Shown: positions 11,758 through 23,044, counted from the first letter of the stretch. The stretch is 64,000 nucleotides of DNA from Erinaceus europaeus (GCF_950295315.1 NC_080171.1:113466093-113530092), one strand, 5' to 3'. Translations and numbers: made by a program. The notes: generated by a model from the sequence alone, not told the origin.

Positions 11758-12048
11758 TTTTTTAATTTTTTTTAATATTTATCTTATTTATTTTTTCCCT
11801 TTTGTTGCCCTTGTTTTTTTACTGTTGTAGTTATTGTTGTTGTTGTTGTTGGATAGGACAGAGAGAAATGGAGAGAGGGAGGGGAAGACAGAGAGGAGGA
11901 GAGAAAGACAGACACCTGCAGACCTGCTTCACTGCCTGTGAAGCGACTCCCCTACAGGTGGGGAGCCGGGGTTCAAACCGGGATCCTTATGCCGGTCTTT
12001 GTGCTTTGCGCCACCTGCGTTTAGCCCGCTGTACTACAGCCCGACTTC
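11758..12048 (-). repeat. SINE type A, minus strand, with target-site duplication
   Basis: Full-length reversed type A. CATCATAAATTT at 11746-11757 and 12049-12060 is the target-site duplication. Confidence 0.95.
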
Positions 12049-12093
12049 CATCATAAATTTCTTAAGAGAAAAAGGTTCAAATGCCTTTTTAAG

Positions 12094-12388
12094 GGAGTCA
12101 GGCGGTACAGCAGACTAAGCACACGTGGCGCGAAGCATTAGGACCGGCATAAGGATCCTGGTTCAAGCCCCGGCTCCCCACCTGTAGGGGAATTGCTTCA
12201 TAGGTGGTGAAGGAGTTCTGCAGGTGTCTTATCTTTCTCTCCCCCCTCTCTGTCTTCCCCTTCTCTCTCCATTTCTCTCTGTCCTGTCTAATAACAATGA
12301 CATCAATAACAAGAATAACTATAACAATAAAAATTAAAAAACAAGGCAACAAAAGGGAAACTAAATAAAAAAATTTAAAAAAACAAAT
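12094..12388 (+). repeat. SINE type A
   Basis: Plus-strand type A with a damaged A-box (GTCAGGCGGTACAGCAG), B-box-like GGTTCAAGCCC and an A/T tail. It lies 46 bp from an opposite SINE, so the pair can form a hairpin in RNA. Confidence 0.9.
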
Positions 12389-12389
12389 T

Positions 12390-12770
12390 TTTTTTAAAAA
12401 ACCTATTACATCTTATTAGCGAGTTAATATGGTTTATAAGGTTACAGGAGTGTAGTTTACTCCCGACACACCCATCACCAAAGTGCTCCCCACCCCAACC
12501 ACAACCACCATAGTTTTCAGAAAGTTTTAGACACAGCTTGCCAACTTTTTTTTTTTGCAATTTCATGTGTTTGAATTCTCCATATTTCACATATGAGAAA
12601 AAAAAACATCAACTAGTTGTCTTTTACCTCCTTACTAAGCATAATCACCTTCAGTCCCATCCATTTTGTCCCAGAGGATACAACATCATCTTTTTTAATT
12701 GCAAAGTAGTATTCCATGGAGCATATTTCCCATCACCTCTTGATCCAGTCGTTAGAGTCTTTTAGTCTCT
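12390..12770 (-). mobile_element. Old L1 3' region, minus strand
   Basis: Reversed L1 text including AGTAGTATTCCATGGAGCAT (the end of ORF2) and CAGTCCCATCCATTTTGTC. Confidence 0.75.
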
Positions 12771-12774
12771 GAGA

Positions 12775-13027
12775 TGTTCTAAGCAGGTCATGCATGAATC
12801 AGGACATGCTCCCTCCTCAGTTCTATGTGCATTCTGGGTAAGCACACATGCAGAGCACTATTGATTATATAAGCCCCAACCAATCAATGATGTCATCTCA
12901 AACTCCTCTCAAACTTTTTCTTTAGTGACACTCAGTCCTGTATCTCGGAGTCCCTCTCCTGACTACTCTCATTCTGTGAGAATAATATTGTCTACTCCAC
13001 TGCAATAAAAATCTTTGCTTCTGTGTG
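12775..13027 (+). mobile_element. LTR-like block with TATA and poly(A) signal
   Basis: TATATAAG at 12866-12873 is followed about 135 bp later by AATAAA at 13004-13009, with CTTTGCTTCTG just downstream. That layout fits a U3/R region of an endogenous retrovirus LTR. Edges and target-site duplication were not found, so chance is possible. Confidence 0.4.
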
Positions 13028-13031
13028 TGAA

Positions 13032-13150
13032 CAGGGGTAGACAGCAGAACGGTTAGGCAAGGGGACTCTCGTGCCTGAGGCTGCAACGTCCCAGGTTCAG
13101 TCTCCCACACTGCCAAAAGCCAGAGCTAAGTAGTATGGTGAAAAGGAAGA
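13032..13150 (+). repeat. SINE type C
   Basis: Diverged type C: GACAGCAGAACGGTTAGGCA, B-box CCAGGTTCAGTCTCCC and an A/G-rich tail. Confidence 0.8.
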
Positions 13151-13327
13151 AAAAGAAAGGAAAGGTAAGAAAGAAGAAGAAAGGACAAACTTCCATGTGT
13201 TAATATTCAATTTTTTGCTGATTGTCACAAGGATTGGAGTAGCTGTAGCTTCTAAGCCATTTTACCTGGTAAACAGTACAACAAGGGAAATGAGGACACT
13301 TGTTCCTCAAATCACCACCCCGCAAAC

Positions 13328-13350
13328 CAACACACACACACATACACACA
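13328..13350. repeat. (CA)n microsatellite
   Basis: Short CA run with one T interruption. Confidence 0.9.
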
Positions 13351-13554
13351 CTTGCTTCATGGCTGGTTTTAGACGTTCCAGGCTCGGAGGCAGGACTGCA
13401 CATCAGATGCTTAGTGTCAGGTGACTTAGTTCATGAGTCTGTTCTCTTTCCCCAAAGAGAAGCAAGCAGTCCCAAGTGATACACGAGTATTTCCAATTTA
13501 TCCCAAAGACTTTTTTTTTTAACCCCTTCATGCTCTGTTATAAAACAACAACAA

Positions 13555-13912
13555 CAAAACTGGGAAAGACACAAGCAGATAATCCCTAGAGGTTATATGC
13601 AGAAGGCAAGTGAGCACATGAAAAGCTCCCTTCAATACCCATGAGGGAAATGCACACACAAGCCACAAAGGGATATCACTACAGAACTCACAGAATGACT
13701 GATGGGGGAAAGGCTGACAACACAAATGCTAGTGAAGAGTCAGAGGAAGTGGACCAACCACACATGCTGACGGGAATGTGAATTGGTATGACCACTCTGG
13801 AAAACAGTGTAGCTGTTTTTACGAAACTAAACATCAACTTCAAATAAACGCTTGGATATATATTCCAGAGAAATGGACATATGTCCACACAAAAATCTAT
13901 ATTCAATAGGAA
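13555..13912 (+). mobile_element. Ancient L1 ORF2 C-terminal piece
   Basis: Diverged ORF2 end text: GATATCACTACAGAACTCAC, then GGGAATGTGAATTGGTATG and CTCTGGAAAACAGTGTAG, in the order seen in the younger copies at 3660-3840 and 31080-31250. Heavily mutated. Confidence 0.75.
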
Positions 13913-15273
13913 TTATCAGTTTTGCAACAAAGTACAAGAAAATTCTACTGGATGAAAAACTAGTCAGTCTCTAAAGGTGACCCGCCTTTAAGTCTGATAC
14001 AACTATAGCTTGTGCTTCCTTCTATTCTCCTACACACCCCAGCTTCACCCCCTTCCCGACTGCCTCAGATCTGCTCACCTCCATAGGCATCTGAATTTCT
14101 GAGCACTTCTAAGTGATCATTGCATGGCTTGGTGGTTAATCCTGTTAAACTATTACTAGTTGTTGTTTGTCAAATGAGTTTATCGTTTTTATCCACTCAA
14201 CATCACTGATTTATCCTCCCTTAAGCGCACAACTAAATAGTGCTTGGGAAGTTTTGTATAACTTTTTCAAAAGTTATACATGAGCAACTTTCATAATTGG
14301 AAATTAGGATTCAGAAATGGGTTTTACTAAATCTTTCCTTACAGAATGACTACACAGAAGCAGATGGAATGCATAGGCAATGAGACCCAGAGGATGGGAG
14401 AGAGACGGAGACAGTTCTTAAATGAAGCAATGATGATAAGTACAATATTTCAGGCAGGCAAAACTGCTTATGACGATGCTACAAGCCAAGTGCAACTAAG
14501 AATCAAGGATCGTACAGGAGAGACTCACACATACAGATGATAAAGAATAAGAGCTGGGTCTGCCAGCATGGAAACTCGCGACACAAAATGCTGTCTTTCA
14601 TCTTCCCTAGTGAACATGAAAGACCCAAGTCAAAAAATTAAACTCACAATCAGTGCATTGAGCCATCTCTGCAGCTGGACAGGCTTAGGTGAGTAACAAA
14701 GGCATATGAAACACTTGAAAGACTAAGACATTTGTATAATTATGGAACCTGCTGAGGAAGAAACAGCTGTAATGAGAGCTAAGGGGGAGATGCAGAGCAG
14801 AGCATTGTGGGTAATCCACTAATCACACATTTTTAACAGGAGCAAAGCCCTTTCAGGCATGTACCTTTCTTCCCCCTAGAAACTCAGCCATGAATTTCCA
14901 AAGAGCAACATTATTAAAATGATGAATTCTTAAAAAGGAAATGAAATGGTCATTACTAATTTGGAAAGACAAATGAAGGATAAATATCCACTCCCCTCAA
15001 AAAGAAAAGAAAAAACAAGTTAGTGGGCTATATTGTTCTTCCTAAAGGAACCTGTTTGTTGTCTGGAGCTCAGAGCACCTTCTCATGTCGAAGCTGATAC
15101 TGCTGCACTCTGCAGGACAGATTTGACTCCTGCCACACTGCGTCAAGGACAGCTGGCAATGGCCTCAGTCTTCTCCCACAGCTCTGGGCTGCCTCCGCCC
15201 ACTGCTCTAGGCAGTGGTCCGCTGAGTTACTTCACTCACTGCTTTCAGTGAATGTTCAAGGTGTCTGCCATTT
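13913..15273. other. Unassigned, mostly unique sequence
   Basis: About 1.36 kb without a clear repeat. An open frame at 14346-14540 (64 codons) has no recognisable motif and no splice context. Old MIR or L2 pieces too diverged to see by eye may be present. Confidence 0.45.
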
Positions 15274-15476
15274 CTTAAAATATTTTTATTTTATTATTGG
15301 ATAGAGACAGAGAGAAATTGGGAGAGGAGAGGGAGATAGGGAGAGAGACAGAGAGACACTTGCAGCCCTGCTCATGAACCTTTCCCCTGCAGGTGGGGAC
15401 CAGGGGCTTGAACCTGGGTCCTTGTGCACTGTAATGTGTGCGCTTAACCAGGTGAGCCACTTCCAGACTCCCAAGC
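15274..15476 (-). repeat. SINE type B, minus strand
   Basis: Full reversed type B with TTGAACCTGGGTCCTTGTGC. The flanking repeat GTCTGCCATTT marks the insertion. Confidence 0.92.
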
Positions 15477-15527
15477 TGTCTGCCATTTAATGCAATACTG
15501 GAATGAACTCCTGGTTTCTCACATCTT

Positions 15528-15712
15528 TTATTTGATTTTATTTTTATGATGGAGACAGAGAGAAATGGTGTGGGGGAGAGACAGAGAGACACCTGCAGCA
15601 CCATTCCATGACTCATGAACTTTTCTCCCCACAAGTGAAGAACAAAGGATGGAGCCAGGGTCCTCAGGCATGGTAATGTGTGCACTCTACCTGGTGTGCC
15701 ACTGCCTGCCCC
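15528..15712 (-). repeat. SINE type B, minus strand
   Basis: Reversed type B, more diverged (GAGCCAGGGTCCTCAGGC), with CTCACATC on both sides. Confidence 0.85.
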
Positions 15713-15749
15713 CTCACATCATTCTTGACATCCCGCATGCTCCACAGAA

Positions 15750-15951
15750 GCCAGGCCGGCTGGTGGCACAACCTGATTAAGCACACATACTACCATGTGC
15801 AAGGACCCGGGTTTGAATCCTCACTCCTCACCTGCAGTGGAGACAGATCATGAGCAGTGAAGCAGGGCTGCAAGTGTCTCTCTTTCTCTCTCCCTCTCAC
15901 CCCTTCCCTCTCAATTCCTCTCTGTCTTGTCGAATAAAATAGGGGGAAAAA
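15750..15951 (+). repeat. SINE type B
   Basis: Head CAGGCCGGCTGGTGGCACA, B-box GGGTTTGAATCC, CT body and an AATAAAATAGGGGG tail that leads into a GGAA repeat. Confidence 0.88.
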
Positions 15952-16267
15952 AGAAAAGGAAGGAAGGAAGGAAGGAAGGAAGGAAGGAAGGAAGGAAGGA
16001 AAGAAGGAAGGGGAAGGGAGGAAGGAAGGGGAAATGAGGAAGGAAAGAAGGGGAGAAAGGAAGGTAGAGAGGAAGGAAGGAAGGAAGGAAGGAAGGAAGG
16101 GGAGAAAGGATGGGAGGAAGGGAAGAAGGGAGGGAGGGAGGAAAGAGGAAGGTAGGAAGGAAGGAGGGAAAGAAGGAAGGAGAGAAGGCAGGCAGGAAGG
16201 AAGGAAGGGAGAGAGGGAGGGAGGGGAGAAAGGGAGGAAGGGAGAAAGGGAGGGAAGGAGGAAGAAA
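15952..16267. repeat. (GGAA)n-rich purine tract
   Basis: About 315 bp of almost pure purine on the plus strand, mainly GGAA with GGGA, GAAA and GGCA variants. It grew from the preceding SINE tail. Open frames on either strand here are repeat artefacts. Confidence 0.95.
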
Positions 16268-16873
16268 GCCACGTTACATGGTTAGAATGGAGGGAGTAAC
16301 TGTGCACTCCTGTGACCTTGCTCGCCCTAACGCCATGGCCAGCCATCGCCCATCTCCTCTGTGGATACCCCCAACATCACCCCCCTCTCTCTCCTTGTTG
16401 CAGGTGGAAAATGCTACACCCCCCACCCCCACTGGTGGTAAAACAAACAGCGCCTACTTTATGGCGGCCTTTGGATCTTGCAGCCTTGTCTCCTCATGAA
16501 GTCTGACACCCTCCTAGGACTCAAATGTCAGGACTGACATCTGCTGGTTCACGTCCCCACGTGACCCTAGGACTGGGTTTGCCAGTTCTGGGACTCAAAC
16601 ACACAGCTTCCCTATGAAACCCGGGCCTCCTTCCAACACGGCCACCTCAGGTGCGATCGCTTTGTACTCATTTTCTCCCTTCCAGCCCCAGGCATTGCAG
16701 ATGAATATCGAGTAACAAAGGCAGGAACCTCAGGACCCTTTATATCTAATAGCAGAAGGCACACAGGGTCCCACAACCTTTTGCTACCAGCCCAAGTACA
16801 GTGAGTGAGCACTGACCCCCACACACTCCGTGAGAGCAGTTGCAGTGAAACTGCAGCCATTTTTAAAGCTGTC
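16268..16873. other. Unassigned sequence
   Basis: No gene or clear repeat recognised. Short open frames on both strands lack family motifs. Confidence 0.45.
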
Positions 16874-17185
16874 ATGGCCACCAGGTTCCAGATGCTACCA
16901 TGATGCCAAGCGGACTTCTCTGGGCAGGCACCCCACCACTGTGTCCTGGAGCTCCGTTTCCCCAGAGCCCTTCCCCACTGGGGAAAGACAGAGGCAGGCT
17001 GGGAGTATGGATCGACCTGTCAACACCCATGTTCAGTAGGGAAGCAATTACAGAAGCCAGGCCTCCCACCTTCTGCACCCCACAATGACCTTGAGTCCAT
17101 ACTTCCAGAGGGGAGGGGATGGGATATAGAGATCTGGTGGTGGGAATTGTGTGGAGTTGTACCCCTCTTATCCTATGGTTTTTGT
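16874..17185 (+). mobile_element. Old-type L1 3' UTR piece
   Basis: Matches 5165-5500 and 27625-27960: CACCAGGTTCCAGATG, TGTGTCCTGGAGCTC, GGGAGTATGGA and TGTGTGGAGTTGTACCCCTC in the same order. Confidence 0.8.
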
Positions 17186-17189
17186 CTGT

Positions 17190-17525
17190 GTTTCCTTTTT
17201 TTTTTAAATTTATTTATTTATTGGGGAATTAATGTTTTACATTCAACAGTAAATACAATAGTTTGTACATGCATAACATTCCCCAGTTTCCCATTTAACA
17301 ATACAACCCCCACTATGTCATTTATCATCCTTCATGGACCTGTATTCTCTGCACCCACCCACCCCAGAGTCTTTTACTTGGGTGCAATATGCCAATTCCA
17401 TTTCAGGTTCTACTTGTGTTTTCTTTTCTGATCTTGTTTTTCAACTTCTGCCTGAGATTGAGATCATCCCATATTCATCTTTCTGTTTCTGACTTATTTC
17501 ACTCAACATGATTTTTTCAAGGCTG
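17190..17525 (-). mobile_element. 5'-truncated L1 3' end, minus strand
   Basis: Reversed young-type 3' UTR from GGGGAATTAATGTTTTACAT to CTTATTTCACTCAACATG, including the last few ORF2 codons. Confidence 0.88.
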
Positions 17526-17529
17526 TGTT

Positions 17530-18070
17530 TCTTTTTATAAATAATTTTTTTAAAAAAACTGTCATGAATCTCACACAGGCTCTGGATTTGACCTCCTAGA
17601 TGCCCTTGAACGCATTTCTCTGCCTTTCATCACACACCTGGACATGCTTCTCACTGTGTGCATGTCAGGTGTGATCTTTTCCTCACTCTGAAGCCAGGCA
17701 GGGCTCAAACCTCATTGGTTTCTCATCAGCCTTCAATTCCTCAGATCCAGAAATACAGATACTCAGCTTGGCCCCGGGGATCCCGTGTGCTTAGGTCTTT
17801 CTTGCTGCCCCACTCGGGACCTTCCTGAATTTTCCCATATGCCTTTTCCTCTGCTCTGAATGTCTTTCAAGGAGTAGCTCATAATTCAACTCTCAGTCTA
17901 AAGCCACTGTCACGCAAGGACCCCTGCCCTGGCATGATTCCACGACACCTGTGATATGTGCTCTTACTAGCCCTAGAATTTCCTTCCTTCTTTATTTATG
18001 TTACCAGAGATTTTTTTACTGAGGTTTTGTGCCTAGACAATTTCTCTGCTCCCCATGTATTCATTTTTTC
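17530..18070. other. Unassigned sequence
   Basis: Moderately GC-rich, no coding signature. It may hold an old, diverged repeat that I cannot name. Confidence 0.4.
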
Positions 18071-18074
18071 CTTT

Positions 18075-18237
18075 TTTTTTTTTACAGTGACAAACACACT
18101 AATAGGCACCACAGCACTACTCCACTGTTTCTGAAGCTTCCCCTTTTCAAAGTGCTCCTATGTGGTAGCCAGGGGCTTGAACCCCGTTCCTCAAGCACAG
18201 TAAAGTGCACAGTTTACTGAGTGAGCCATCTCCAACA
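18075..18237 (-). repeat. SINE type D, minus strand
   Basis: Reversed tRNA-like unit with TCTGAAGCTTCCCC, CTATGTGGTAGCCAGGGGCT, TTGAACCCCGTTCC and GTGAGCCATCTCC. It resembles the unit at 24626-24757. Confidence 0.7.
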
Positions 18238-18616
18238 CAATCCAAGTGGAAGTCTATAGGGAAAGACTCCACAGAGGAATTCTGAAAGCAGCCCGTGGCC
18301 TGATCTCGGGGGTGGCGTCAGTCTCTCTGGTATCTGGGCAGAGAGACTCCAGATGTCGAGGCCCTCACCTCTGCTGTGACTGCATCTGGAGATGAACCTT
18401 AGGGAGGTGAGTTAAGGCTGAGTGAGAGGATAAAGATCGGCCCTAGAGAAGTTGAAAAACAAGGGGAAAAGGGAAAAGCACTAAGGGAAAAGCACTAAGG
18501 GAAAGCACTAAGCAGAACTTGAACTGGAGTTGGTGTGTTGCACCAAAGTAAATGACTCTGGGGTGGGGGTGGGGAGGCTCAGGTCCTGGAACAGGATGGC
18601 AGAGGATCTAGTGGGT

Positions 18617-18902
18617 GTTTTTTTTTAATATTTATTTATTTATTCCCTTTTGTTGCCCTTGTTGTCTTATTGTTGTAGTTATTGTTGTTGTTGTTGTTGT
18701 TGTTGGATAGGACAGAGAGAAATGGAGAGAGGAGGGGAAGACAGAGAGGGGGAGAGAAAGATAGACACCTGCAGACCTGCTTCACCGCCTGTGAAGCAAC
18801 TCCCCTGCAGGTGGGGAGCCGGGGTTCGAACCGGGATCCTTATGCCGGTCCTTGTGCTTTGCGCCACCTGCGTTTAGCCCGCTGCACTACAGCCCGACTC
18901 CC
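18617..18902 (-). repeat. SINE type A, minus strand, inside L1
   Basis: Full reversed type A. It sits at the tail side of a short reversed L1 end (18903-19004); the two together lie between the two GATCTAGTGGG copies. Confidence 0.92.
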
Positions 18903-19004
18903 CTTTTTATTTCTTTATTGGGGAATTAATGTTTTACATTCAGCAGTAAATACAATAGTTTGTACATGCATAACATTTCCCAGTTTTCCATATAAGAATA
19001 CAAC
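18903..19004 (-). mobile_element. Very short L1 3' end, minus strand
   Basis: About 100 bp of reversed L1 3' UTR (GGGGAATTAATGTTTTACAT...AACATTTCCCAGTTTTCC) inserted into a plus-strand L1 3' UTR. Confidence 0.85.
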
Positions 19005-19142
19005 TGATCTAGTGGGGGGTTTATGTTATGCATGTACAAACTATTGTATATACTGTTGACTAGAAAACATTAATCCCCCCAATAAAGGAATTTTTAAAAA
19101 GATGAGCCCTAACCTACCGTCCTTGTAAAAGTCACATGAAAG

Positions 19143-19358
19143 GGGCCAGGTGGGCACACCTGGTCAAGCACACACATTACAGTGCACAAGGACCCAGGTT
19201 GAAGCCCCTGGTCCCCACCTGCAGGAGGAAAGCTTCATGAGTGTTCGTGAAGCAGGACTGCAGGTGTCTCTCTGTATCTTTCCCTCTCTATCTCCTCCTC
19301 CCCTCTCAATTTCTGTCTCTAATAATAAATAAATAAAATGTAAAAAAATAAATAAACC
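19143..19358 (+). repeat. SINE type B
   Basis: Head GGGGCCAGGTGGGCACACC, CACACATTACAGTGCACAAG, CT body and AATAAATAAATAAAATG tail. Confidence 0.9.
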
Positions 19359-19857
19359 ATTAACTTCCCAATAAAAATTAAAATATAAATATATATAAGT
19401 ATTTTTCAAATCACATAAAAGTCATGAGAGAAACCAGAGAGCCCTTTCTCTGCACCACAAGGACACAGTGAGAGGTCTGCAAGCAGAAGCACAGTCCTCG
19501 CCAGCACCCACCAAGCTGCACTCTGACCTTAGACTTCCTGCCTCCAGGACTGTAAGACATGAACATCTGGGGTTCAGAATCATCTGTCAGTGGTGCTCTG
19601 TGAGCTGGCTGCGGCAGGGGCTGACGGGCACCCCTCAGTGAGGGAACAGAGGAAGGCTCACCCAGACTGGAGACACACAGAAAAATAAATAAATAAAAAG
19701 ATTCCTGGTAAGCACTCTTTGTTATTCAAGTATTTGAAAATCTGCTTGTACCAAAATAATTTGATGTATCTCCCTCTGTCTTTTATTTCCTCTAGTAGAG
19801 CTGGATGTTTTTTTCCCCTCTGCAAAGGTGCATTTTTAAAAAAAAAATTTTTTTTGT
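19359..19857. other. Unassigned sequence
   Basis: No gene or clear repeat recognised apart from short A/T runs. Confidence 0.45.
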
Positions 19858-19998
19858 TTTATTTTAATGAAAGAGACAGAAAAGAACATTGCTCTGGCTT
19901 ATGGGAATACAGGGATTGAACCTGGGACTTTGGAGCCTCAGGCATGGGAATCCTTTATGAGACAGCATAACCATTATGTTGTCTCCCCTGCCCCTCAG
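19858..19998 (-). repeat. SINE type C, minus strand
   Basis: Reversed CATTGCTCTGGCTTATGG, GATTGAACCTGGGAC and CAGCATAACCATTATG. Confidence 0.85.
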
Positions 19999-20754
19999 AA
20001 GTGCATTTTTGATCACTGATTTCTCCACATCCCTTGGAAAACTGCTGGAGAACATAGATCTAACTTATAATGTAATTACACCACATTCACTAGACAGACA
20101 TCCATACACAGATAGGCAGATTCACTGGCTTCACACATAAATAGGCTTGTCACAAAATTTTTGAAGAATTTAGTCATACAGTTTCTCCTACAGTTAGTTT
20201 AACTTAATTCTATTTACATATTCATAACACCAGCCTTTAATCATTGCACTGACTCAATATTACGATTTCATTATATCATTTTTCTCATATATATATGCAT
20301 ACCTCTGTCCAATTAGTTACATAATTCCCCTCCCTTTTCTCCGGTCAGTAACTGACAGTGACTGAGATTCACCCAGCCAACTCACACTGATCCTGACGTG
20401 TGTCTCACTGCCCATTAAGGACATTGCTACAGTAGAAACGGCTCAGATTGCAGAATATGAGGACTCAAGGGTGAAGACTGGCGAGTGGTTAGGAAATTAA
20501 TTTCACAAGTGAATGGGTGCTCTGTTGAATGTGACAGACCAAATGTGACCAGATGAAAGCAAGAGTATGACCCCTTCACCTTCCTCTGCTCTGTTCTGCA
20601 TATGCTGATCACTTGGGTACCACAAGTGTTCTTATGAACTACAGTTCATTACTTACTGATTTAGTCATTATTATCAGTTCATTTACGATGTTGTTATTAC
20701 ATTTTTAAAGTCTGAAATGTCATTTGGAAGCTAAATTATATATATATTAAAAAA
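19999..20754. other. Unassigned sequence
   Basis: About 750 bp, AT-rich, with no recognisable gene or repeat. Confidence 0.45.
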
Positions 20755-20985
20755 AGGATCCTGGTTCGAGCCCCCAGCTCCTCACTTACAGGGGAGTCGC
20801 TTCACAGGTGGTGAAGCAGGTCTGCAGGTGTCTCTCTTTCTCTCCCCCTCTGTCTTCCCCTCCTCTCTCCATTTCTCTCTGTCCTATCCAACAATGGCGA
20901 CATCAATAACAACAATAATAACTACAACAATAAAACAACAAGGGCAACAAAAGGGAATAAATAAGTAAATATTAAAAAATAAATA
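20755..20985 (+). repeat. SINE type A, 5'-truncated
   Basis: It starts at GGATCCTGGTTCGAGCCC without the A-box and keeps the full body and AACAAAAGGGAATAAATAAG tail. Confidence 0.9.
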
Positions 20986-20987
20986 GG

Positions 20988-21120
20988 GAAGCTTCCAATG
21001 GAGGGGATGGGACACGGAACTCTGGTAGTGAGAACTGTGTGAGATTGGACCCCTGTGATCTTAACAGTCTTGTTCATCATTATTAAATCACTAATAAAAA
21101 AAAAGATTTGAAAAAAAATA
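20988..21120 (+). mobile_element. Old-type L1 3' terminus
   Basis: AGCTTCCAATGGAGGGGATG, GGAACTCTGGTAGTGAGAAC, and a tail with ATTATTAAATCACTAATAAA. Only the last 130 bp are present. Confidence 0.75.
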
Positions 21121-21479
21121 AGGCAAAAATCCTTCTAGGAAGTGTGAGTGGGCAGGTAGAGAGACAAGATCCATGTTCACTGGTGCCCACCTCTCACCCA
21201 GAGCTGAACCCAACGCCCTTTTGGTGGTGCGCCCACTGCGCCACCTAGTGGCAAGTCTCTGCAATAACCGGTGAGTGGGAAGTCAGAAATGTAAATTCTC
21301 AGGCCTTACCAGACCAGTAGGGGGTCAGAAACTCTCGGAGTGGATCCCAGTCGCTTCTGTGCTAACAAACCGAGTGGCACTAGTGTCAACTTGAGAACTG
21401 GTGCGTTCTTCTGAACAGAGGCCAGAAATTTAGATAGAGGCCCAATACCTATATAGATAGTTCCAAGATTCAAATCTGG
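21121..21479. other. Unassigned sequence
   Basis: No gene or repeat clearly recognised. Confidence 0.4.
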
Positions 21480-21694
21480 GGCCAGGTGGTGGTGCACCTG
21501 GTTAAGCGCACACATTACAGTGCACAAGGACCCAGGTTCAAGCCCCTGGTCCCCACCTGCAGAGGGAAAGTTTCACAAGTGGTGAAGTAGGGCTGTAGGT
21601 GTTTCTCTGTCTCTCTCCCTCTCTACCCCCCCAATTTCTCTCTGTCTCTATCGAATAATAAATAAAATAAAATAAAATAAAATAAAATGGTTTT
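21480..21694 (+). repeat. SINE type B
   Basis: Head GGGGCCAGGTGGTGGTGCAC and B-box GGTTCAAGCCCC, ending in an (AAAAT)n tail. Confidence 0.92.
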
Positions 21695-21761
21695 AAAAAA
21701 TGATTCAAATCTTCCAACAGGGAAAGAATGCCACTCTTTCAAGGGGGGAAAAATCGGAGAT

Positions 21762-21885
21762 GGGGTGGGAAGACAGCTTAGTTTGTCATAATGCCATCCT
21801 GTATGCCTGGAGCCCCCGAGGCCAAAGATTCAATCCCTGGCACCACTTTGTGCCAGAGCTGAGCAATGCCCTGGTCCTCCTTCAT
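21762..21885 (+). repeat. tRNA-like SINE, type C variant
   Basis: GGTGGGAAGACAGCTTAG, AAGATTCAATCCCTGGC and CCAGAGCTGAGCAATGCC place it near type C, but the head differs. Confidence 0.6.
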
Positions 21886-21963
21886 CCCTCCTCTTTCATT
21901 TTCTCTCTCTCTCTCTCATTCTTTCTTCACTATCATAAAGAAAACTTTTAAAAAGAAAAATAT

Positions 21964-22238
21964 GGGAGTTGGGCAGTAGCGCAAGCGGGTTAAGCGCACA
22001 TGGTGCAAAGTGCAAGGACCAGCGTAAGGATCCTGGTTCGAGCCCCCGGCTCCCCACCTGCAGAGGAGTCGCTTCACAGGCGGTGAAGCAGGTCTGCTGG
22101 TGTCTGTCTCTCTCTCTTCCTCTCTCCATTTCTCTCTGTCCTATCCAACAATGATGACAACAATAGTAACTACAACAATAAAAAGAAACAACAAGGGTAA
22201 CAAAAGGGAATAAATAAATAACCAAATAAAAAATTTTT
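21964..22238 (+). repeat. SINE type A
   Basis: Head GTTGGGCAGTAGCGCAAGCG, B-box GGTTCGAGCCC and AATAAATAACC tail. Confidence 0.92.
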
Positions 22239-22503
22239 TAAAAAATTCTGGGAGCAGGTCTGACAGTGGTTGCTTGGGAGTTTGAATCCTAACAGAGTGC
22301 TCAGTGAGGAATATTATGGGTGACACCATCTTATGGGTTGAACTGCTCCCTTCCAATTCATATGTTAAAGTCCTAACCCCCATGTAACTGCATTTGGGAG
22401 AGAAGATCATTAAAGAGCTGTTGGCTTCAAAGGAGGTCCTACAAGTACTTCCTAATCAGCATGATTGGAGATTAGGGCATGCACAGTAGGAAGACAGAAA
22501 ATG
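22239..22503. other. Unassigned sequence
   Basis: No recognisable gene or repeat. Confidence 0.4.

Positions 22504-22538
<35 letters not shown>
22504..22538. repeat. (CA)n microsatellite
   Basis: About seventeen CA units. Confidence 0.95.
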
Positions 22539-22566
22539 ACATCTGCTAAGGAGAGAGGCTTTAGGG

Positions 22567-22840
22567 GGCCAGGCGATAGCACACCAGGTAAAGCACAGGA
22601 AGCACAAAGCACAAGGAGCCACACAACAATCCCAGTTCTGGCCTCTGGCTCCCCACCTGCAGGGGGGTCACTTCACAAGCCATAAAGCAGGTCTGTAGCT
22701 GTCTATCAGTCTTCCCCTCTTCTCTCAATTTCTCTCTATCCTATCCAATAAAAAAAAAATGGGGAAAAATGACCATCAGGAGCAAAGAATTTGTAGTGCA
22801 GGCACAGAGCCCCAGCGATAACCCTGGAAGCAAAAACAAA

Positions 22841-22842
<2 letters not shown>
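22567..22842 (+). repeat. SINE type A-long
   Basis: Head GGGGCCAGGCGATAGCACAC, CT body and the long tail with GCAGGCACAGAGCCCCAG and GATAACCCTGGAAGC. Confidence 0.88.

Positions 22843-22879
<37 letters not shown>
22843..22879. repeat. (GA)n microsatellite
   Basis: About eighteen GA units grown from the preceding SINE tail. Confidence 0.95.
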
Positions 22880-22880
<1 letters not shown>

Positions 22881-23044
22881 GCACTTTAGGGGGAACCAGC
22901 CCTGCAGACACCGTGATCTCAGACTTTCCAACAGCCATTACAGGGAGGACATGATTTCTCTTGTATCAGTCACTCAGTATTTGAGAGTTACGGCATTCCC
23001 AAATCTAACACATATGCTTCAGTGTTGATCTCTTTTTAAATAGT

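Larger units (their letters stand above)
18448..19095 (+). mobile_element. L1 3' end interrupted by nested insertions
   Basis: 18448-18615 and 19005-19095 together form one plus-strand L1 3' UTR (AACTGGAGTTGGTGTGTTGC, then ATGTTATGCATGTACAAACT and AATAAAGG). The part between is inserted, with GATCTAGTGGG at 18606-18616 and again at 19005. The first half also has a local duplication of GGGAAAAGCACTAA. Confidence 0.88.

Noticed and set aside
15790..16499. Long Ser/Pro/Leu- or Lys/Glu/Gly-rich frames
   Set aside because: Direct translation of the GGAA purine tract.
18650..19059. Open frames with text like DRTERNGERRGRQ, repeated on both strands throughout the window
   Set aside because: They are shadows of the CT/GA-rich SINE body and appear in every type A copy; no gene.
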